Assembly (NCBI RefSeq): GCF_000745215.1
Contig: NZ_JQNK01000008.1
Location: 682,001 to 746,000 of the forward strand
DNA from: Methylosinus sp. PW1
GTDB taxonomy: Bacteria; Pseudomonadota; Alphaproteobacteria; Rhizobiales; Beijerinckiaceae
Length of the DNA: 64,000 nt
Direction of reading: 5' to 3'
Shown here: positions 59,412 to 64,000 of the stretch, piece after piece
Numbering within the stretch: the stretch's first letter is position 1
Layout: every line of letters starts with the position of its first letter
Program-made: the position numbers and the translations under genes
The notes under the pieces: generated by a model
What the model was told of the DNA's origin: nothing
Databases searched by the model: none
The model's input: only the letters and a program-made list of their open reading frames with translations

Positions 59412-61652
59412 TCTCATTCTCCCTTCGTCTTTCTCATCCGCCTGCGTCCCGGACCCGCGCCATCCGTCCCCCTCCGCTTCCGCGAGAATGGCGGCCGCAG
59501 CTTGTCCTGCACCCAGGGCAGCAGGCGGATCGGGTGAGGCTGTAGATGCGCCGTCACGATCGGAATCTTCATGATGCTCGGCAGCATGTCGGCGAGCGCG
59601 ATCGCGTCGCAGTAGATTTCCTCGGTCGGGGTGGCGCCCGAATGCCCCATGATGTCGCTCCGAATCTCGCTATGAATCCCCTTCTGCTTCAATGAATTGC
59701 CGAAAGATTTGCGCATCGAATGGATGACCTTCTTGCGCTCCTTGGCGTCGGGAATGGCTTGGTGCAGGCCGTCGATCAGCTCGTCATAGAGCCGATCGCC
59801 CAGAGGTGACGAGGATGTCGGCGATTTGAGATCGGGGAAGACCATCTCATAGCCGAGTGCTCTCACGGCCGCGACATAATCGAGAAAGCCGAGGCGGATG
59901 AGCTCCGGGTGCAGAACGACCGAGCGTTCGGAATACAGATTTTTGATGCGCCGAATTTCGCTCGTTCTGATCTTTATATAGTGGAGGCGTTGTAACTTGC
60001 CGTCGATCACCGTGTCGACGTAGGCCACGTCGCGGACGGAGAGGCCGCAGATCTCCTCGCGCCGCGCTCCGGTGTAGTGGAGCATGAGCGTCGCGAAATA
60101 CAGCGCGCGGTGGAAGACGTGCGGGCCTGGGATCAATATCTCGTCGTCTTTCCAACCGGCGCAGCCGATAAAGAAGGCGAGGCGGAAGATGGCGCCGGCG
60201 TCGGCTTCGGTCAGGAGTCCACGCTTCGTGCGCCCGCGTTCCGTGGACTTGCGACGCATCAGCGTCATGTCGATGTCCCGGTCGAGCTTGTGGCCGCGGC
60301 TTCGAATATGGGCGAGGACCTGGCCCAGAAATGAAAAATGCCGATTGACCGTTCCGGCGACCAAGCCGCGCTCCGATGGCGGCTTGGCCGCGCCGATCGC
60401 GCGAAGCTGGTCGAGCGTCCTGTGATTGTCTCGCGGGCTGCGGCCGTAGCTCTTGGCGACAGCGCCGAAGAGGTCGTCGAGATCGCCCAGGTGCTTCTGG
60501 TGGATGTCTTCGAACTCGACGACGCCCTGCTCGAGGAGGAGCCTCGCGAAAAGCCGCGAAATCTGACGCACCTGACGCTGGGATTTCGTGTCCCAGGCCT
60601 TGGCGTCCGCATTCTTCTGGATGATCCCCTCGGCGAGCACGACGAATGGATGCTCGTCGAGCGTCAACGGCTTCGTTCTCGCCGCCTTGGCGGGACTCGG
60701 CGTGGGCGCGGGGTCGGCAGACGGCGGCGCATGTTCGTTTCGGGCGCCTTCGACCGTCGCGGTCGCTTCTCGAGGGACGACAATCGGGGATGAGGCGAGG
60801 GGCGCAACGACAAGCCTCGTCTCGGCGTGATCGACCGAGTCGCGGGGCGCCTTGGCGTGATCCTTCAGAATGTCGGCGATGGTCTTCTCGATCTCGACGC
60901 GCACGCCGTCATGCCGGCGCTCCGACTGAAAATTCGCCTCGGCGAAGGCCCGGTAGACCGTCTCCTGCGCGAGCGCGAGATTCATCGGATTGGGCTCGCC
61001 GCCGACCTCCTCGACGAGCGTCGCGAGCCGCTCCTGCTTTTCGGCGGAGACGTTTTGGCGCTGCATGAGATCGAGCATGAAGGCGATCTCGGCGATCTCG
61101 TCCGGCCTCATGCCCTGCGCCGCCATTTGCGCGGCGGAGCGCTCGTCGACGGCCGCGGCGCGCCCGCGCGTCTCGAGCAGGCGATAGACGTGCCCCATCA
61201 CGCGCTCGCTGCGGCGGCTCTTCTCGGGATCGAAATCGTTCTCCGTGCGTTCGCGCGCCGCTACGGCCTCGAGCTTGTCGAGGTGCTGCGTGAAGACGAT
61301 GCGGAACACCTTCTGAATTTGCTGCTGTGAGAGGCGACTGGTCATGGCGGCCGGAAAGAAACAACGATCGGCGAGCGCGGAAATCTGGCCGGCGAGGTAG
61401 CGCGCTCTCCCGGGGTTGCTGGTGCGCAGGCCGAGAATCAGCGTCGCAGAATTTCTCGATTCGGCAAGCGCCGATGGCAGTCGCCGCCGCCAATAATAGA
61501 ACGCGCCGCGACGCACGACATGGGGTATGGCGGGCACGAAAATCTCCGTGGTGTACCAGCCATGTGTCACACGGATGTGGAAACGCGCCCCAGCTGAAGC
61601 GATTTTCTAGCGATTCCAATGATTTGCGGAATTCTGGCTGGGGCGGGAGGAT
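59412..61652. repeat. 2,241-bp direct repeat, right copy (integrase plus att)
   Basis: Gap-free match to 16882-19122. It ends inside tRNA-Gln, two bases past the GGAGG of the T-arm, where the left copy diverges. Confidence 0.9.
59414..61570 (-). CDS. large tyrosine site-specific integrase, copy 2 (island next to tRNA-Gln)
   Basis: 718 residues, same length as the copy at 16884-19040 with about ten substitutions and no indels; for example Gly/Arg in QGM(G/R)PDEI, Pro/Arg in QRQ(AP/VR)QIS, Asn/Asp in IALA(N/D)MLP, Ala/Met in GRRR(A/M)RKTKGE. Catalytic set: TGARREEICG, HSMRKSFGN, MGHSGATPTEEIYCD. It lies 65 bases from the tRNA-Gln 3' end with the same GTG start and upstream sequence, and is the expected integrase of the 42.5-kb island. 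Confidence 0.92.
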   Translation of the reverse strand: MTHGWYTTEIFVPAIPHVVRRGAFYYWRRRLPSALAESRNSATLILGLRTSNPGRARYLAGQISALADRCFFPAAMTSRLSQQQIQKVFRIVFTQHLDKLEAVAARERTENDFDPEKSRRSERVMGHVYRLLETRGRAAAVDERSAAQMAAQGMRPDEIAEIAFMLDLMQRQNVSAEKQERLATLVEEVGGEPNPMNLALAQETVYRAFAEANFQSERRHDGVRVEIEKTIADILKDHAKAPRDSVDHAETRLVVAPLASSPIVVPREATATVEGARNEHAPPSADPAPTPSPAKAARTKPLTLDEHPFVVLAEGIIQKNADAKAWDTKSQRQVRQISRLFARLLLEQGVVEFEDIHQKHLGDLDDLFGAVAKSYGRSPRDNHRTLDQLRAIGAAKPPSERGLVAGTVNRHFSFLGQVLAHIRSRGHKLDRDIDMTLMRRKSTERGRTKRGLLTEADAGAIFRLAFFIGCAGWKDDEILIPGPHVFHRALYFATLMLHYTGARREEICGLSVRDVAYVDTVIDGKLQRLHYIKIRTSEIRRIKNLYSERSVVLHPELIRLGFLDYVAAVRALGYEMVFPDLKSPTSSSPLGDRLYDELIDGLHQAIPDAKERKKVIHSMRKSFGNSLKQKGIHSEIRSDIMGHSGATPTEEIYCDAIALADMLPSIMKIPIVTAHLQPHPIRLLPWVQDKLRPPFSRKRRGTDGAGPGRRRMRKTKGE

Positions 61653-61709
61653 TCGAACCTCCGTATGGCGGAATCAAAATCCGCTGCCTTACCACTTGGC
61701 GACGCCCCA
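61635..61709 (-). tRNA. tRNA-Gln (anticodon TTG)
   Basis: 75 bases with the CCA encoded. Acceptor stem TGGGGCG pairs with CGCCCCA. D-arm GCCAAGTGGTAAGGC, anticodon stem GCGGA/TCCGC with loop TTTTGAT giving anticodon TTG, T-arm GGAGGTTCGAATCCTCC. The gene is intact; its last 18 bases (61635-61652) form the attachment core used by the island. Confidence 0.97.
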
Positions 61710-61787
61710 TCGCGCCGACCGGCCGACTCGCCGGCGGCGGCTATCCCATAATGCCCCGGCGTCGCCTCCGCAACCGTCTCGCGCGCT

Positions 61788-63278
61788 TCAGTCCCAGGCG
61801 CGCAGCGGGGTGAAGCGGGCGAATTTCTTCGATTGGTGGCGATCCATGCGGGCCAGAACGTCGCGCAGGAACGTCACCGCCTCGGCGAGAAACGGCCCCT
61901 TGTTCAGCATCACGCATTCGGCGCGCTGCGCCATGGCGGCGTCTGTGGTCTCGGCCCGGCTCGGCGCGCCGTCCTTGATGAACTGGTCGAGCACCTGCGT
62001 CGCCCAGATCACCGGCACATGGGCGGCCTCGCAGAGCCAGAGAATCTCCTCCTGCATTTCGGAGAGGCGGGCGAAGCCGAGCTCGACCGCGAGGTCGCCG
62101 CGGGCGATCATCACCGCCGTCGGATGATGCTGCGCCGAGCGCAGAATGAGCCGCGGCAAATTGCGCACGGCGAGCGGCGTCTCGATCTTCAGCACGATCG
62201 TCTGCTTGGGCAGAGCGCCGCGCCGCGCCGCGAGATGGTCCTGGAGGAGATCGACGTCGGCCGTCTCCTGCACGAAGGAGAAGCCGACGAGATCGGCCTC
62301 GGCCGCGACGAAATCGAGATCGCGAAAATCCTTCGGCGTCAGCGGCGGCAGGCGCAGATCGATGGTGGGGAAATTGAGGCCCTTCTCGACCTTCAGCCGC
62401 TCGCCCTTGCCGCGCGCGCTGAACACTTCCAGTTCCACGGCGCCCGCGCTCGCGCCGACGACGCGCGCGCCGATCTTCCCGTCGTTGATCCACACTTCCG
62501 CGCCCGGCGCGAGCTGGCCGATCGTCTCGGGAAAGGACGGCTGGATGGCGACAGGCCCGGCGGCGCGCGGATCGAGCGCCGCGACCATGGCGAAGCGGTC
62601 GCCACGATAGAGGCGCAGCTTCTCGGGCGCGCGCAATTGCTCGATCCGGCACTTCGGTCCGGCGAGGTCCATCAGCACGCGGCAATTGCGGCCGAGCGCG
62701 CGCTCGCCGGCGCGTATGTTGCCGATCATCGCTTTCCAGGCGGCGGCGTCGTCATGCGCGCAATTTATGCGCGCGCAGCCCATGCCGGCCTCCATCAGGC
62801 GGCGGATCAGCTCGGGCTCGCTCGCCGCCTCGCTCGGCAGCGTGACCATCACGACGGCGTGCGGCGTCGTGGGGACGGCGCCGAAAATCAAGTCGCGCGC
62901 GGCGCTCAGAGCGTCCTCGCCAGCGCGCATGGCTGCTGGGGTGGGGTAGGGGGCGTCCGCCTCGCCGCAGAGCCGCCGCAGCGTTGCCAGAAGCGCATCC
63001 AGCGCCTCCATCACCTTGGCCTCGCTGCGGCCGAGCGAGGAGAGGCCGAAGGCCGATAGGCGCGCTTGCAGATCGCTGAGATCGCGCCGGCGCAGGGCGA
63101 GATAATGGGCGAGATTTTCCGCAGCCGGCGCGAACTCTGTCGAAAACGGCCCGCCCCAGCTCTCGATGAGCGCTCGGCCGTCGGCGTCGACCTCCTCGCG
63201 CAAGCGCGACAGGGCGGTCAGCAATTCATGGAGATCGGCGCGAGCTTCGCTCGCATGCCTGAATTCGGCGTCCTTCAT
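61788..63278 (-). CDS. pyruvate kinase-like protein without the C-terminal domain
   Basis: 496 residues from the ATG at 63278 (a TTG at 63293 is an alternative). The first 130 residues are a helical extension (ADLHELLTALSRLREEVDAD, NLAHYLALRRRDLSDLQARL). The barrel and B-domain follow: VVMVTLPSEAASEPELIRRL, GMGCARINCAHDDAAAWKAM, LMDLAGPKCRIEQL, VWINDGKIGARVVG, GFSFVQETADVDLLQDHL, IVLKIETPLAVRNL, VMIARGDLAVELGFARLSEM, VPVIWATQVLDQFIKDGAPS. Catalytic Lys-Ile-Glu and ARGDL are present. The chain ends just after MLNKGPFLAEAVTFLRDVLA, so the usual allosteric C-terminal domain (about 110 residues) is missing. Confidence 0.88.
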   Translation of the reverse strand: MKDAEFRHASEARADLHELLTALSRLREEVDADGRALIESWGGPFSTEFAPAAENLAHYLALRRRDLSDLQARLSAFGLSSLGRSEAKVMEALDALLATLRRLCGEADAPYPTPAAMRAGEDALSAARDLIFGAVPTTPHAVVMVTLPSEAASEPELIRRLMEAGMGCARINCAHDDAAAWKAMIGNIRAGERALGRNCRVLMDLAGPKCRIEQLRAPEKLRLYRGDRFAMVAALDPRAAGPVAIQPSFPETIGQLAPGAEVWINDGKIGARVVGASAGAVELEVFSARGKGERLKVEKGLNFPTIDLRLPPLTPKDFRDLDFVAAEADLVGFSFVQETADVDLLQDHLAARRGALPKQTIVLKIETPLAVRNLPRLILRSAQHHPTAVMIARGDLAVELGFARLSEMQEEILWLCEAAHVPVIWATQVLDQFIKDGAPSRAETTDAAMAQRAECVMLNKGPFLAEAVTFLRDVLARMDRHQSKKFARFTPLRAWD

Positions 63279-63362
63279 TCGGGTGACGTCCAATCGCGGC
63301 GGGGGGCTGCAGCTTTCTCCCGATATTATGACGCTTTCGCAACGCTTCCGTGCGGCGCGCCG

Positions 63363-64000
63363 TCACACGGCCAGCGCGCCGGCGGCTGCGGCCGCGCCGC
63401 GCAGTGCGGCGATGTTCTCGCGATAGGCCGAGGCGCCGGTCCCGGCGAAGACGGCGGAGCCGGCGACGAGAACATCGGCGCCGGCCTCGACGATCGCCGT
63501 CGCCGTTTGCCGCGTCACGCCGCCGTCGACCTCGAGGAAGATCTCACGCCGCCCGATCATCTCGCGGATGCGGCGAATCTTGTCGATCTGCGAGGGGATG
63601 AAGCCTTGCCCGCCGAAGCCCGGATTGACGCTCATCACCAGAATGAGATCGACATCGTCGAGCACATAATCGAGCGCGCGCTCGCTGGTGCCGGGATTGA
63701 GCGAGACGCCGGCCTTCTTGCCGAGCGAGCGAATGAGCCGCAGCGAGCGGTGCAGATGCGCGCCGGCCTCGGCGTGCAGGGTGATGATGTCGGCGCCGGC
63801 CTCGGCGAAGGCGGCGACATAAGGGTCGACCGGCTCGATCATCAGATGCGCGTCGAAAGTGCAGGCGGCGTGCGGGCGCAGCGCCTTCACCACGCCGGGG
63901 CCGAAGGTGATGTTGGGCACGAAATGCCCGTCCATCACATCGAGATGAATCCAATCCGCGCCGGCGGCGACGACATCGCGCACCTCCTCGCCGAGCCGCG
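63363..64000 (-). CDS. rpe: ribulose-phosphate 3-epimerase, cut by right window edge
   Basis: The minus strand is open from the edge ([20 protein letters not shown]) to the stop at 63363. [20 protein letters not shown] with the metal-binding His-Asp pattern, [80 protein letters not shown] and AGSAVF identify Rpe. Only the first 15 or so residues are outside the window. Cytosolic TIM-barrel enzyme interconverting ribulose-5-P and xylulose-5-P in the pentose phosphate/Calvin pathways. Core gene, codirectional with the pyruvate kinase-like gene 85 bases away. Confidence 0.95.
   Translation of the reverse strand, partial: RLGEEVRDVVAAGADWIHLDVMDGHFVPNITFGPGVVKALRPHAACTFDAHLMIEPVDPYVAAFAEAGADIITLHAEAGAHLHRSLRLIRSLGKKAGVSLNPGTSERALDYVLDDVDLILVMSVNPGFGGQGFIPSQIDKIRRIREMIGRREIFLEVDGGVTRQTATAIVEAGADVLVAGSAVFAGTGASAYRENIAALRGAAAAAGALAV

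Noticed and set aside
62686..62949. Small plus-strand frames over the pyruvate kinase-like gene
   Set aside because: Shadows of a well-supported gene on the other strand.

Overview
The window is high-GC DNA from an alphaproteobacterium, most likely a methanotroph-type Rhizobiales genome (Methylosinus/Methylocystis-like). That is an inference from codon use, the MbnP/MbnH pair and the overall gene style, not a proven identification. Core chromosome shows at both ends: a partial ispE at the left edge, and a pyruvate-kinase-like gene, a partial rpe and tRNA-Gln(TTG) at the right.

Region 1 (1-12.9 kb) deals with metals and envelope uptake. It holds a decayed TonB-receptor stub, an mbnP-mbnH pair, a two-component system divergent from a complete TonB receptor plus a Tat-exported DJ-1/PfpI protein, and a damaged arsenic locus (arsC pseudogene, nearly leaderless arsR, arsI ended by an IS21 element).

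Region 2 (12.9-19.1 kb) is the end of one integrated island: a lone KAP-family NTPase, an IS110 transposase and a large tyrosine integrase beside an 18-bp copy of the tRNA-Gln 3' end.

Region 3 (19.12-61.65 kb) is a second island of about 42.5 kb that ends in the intact tRNA-Gln gene. It carries a second integrase copy, with about ten residue differences and no indels. The two islands are therefore tandem insertions at one attachment site. The second island is a mobilizable defence island. It contains a complete type I Zorya operon (zorABCD) with a SEC-C protein upstream; a four-gene transposon (zinc/HTH protein, DDE transposase, two AAA ATPases); a MobA/MobL relaxase with a divergent accessory gene and a probable oriT; a type III-like restriction/modification locus with a 277-residue unknown and a RelE-like/UvrD helicase fusion; an XRE regulator divergent from a nuclease-like protein and a soluble AAA-M41 (FtsH-like) protease; a low-GC pair (RmlC-like cupin and an unknown); a three-deep nest of insertion sequences (IS256 in IS110/IS1111-type in IS5); a UvrD-like helicase behind a LexA-type box; and a DUF262 / DUF3696-AAA / unknown three-gene cassette next to the integrase.

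The strongest candidates for something not well described are the XRE / nuclease-like / AAA-M41 module, the RelE-UvrD fusion inside the restriction locus and the DUF262-DUF3696-unknown cassette. Decay and mosaicism are visible throughout: in-frame stops, truncated genes, a palindromic element inserted in frame in a methyltransferase, and nested transposons.
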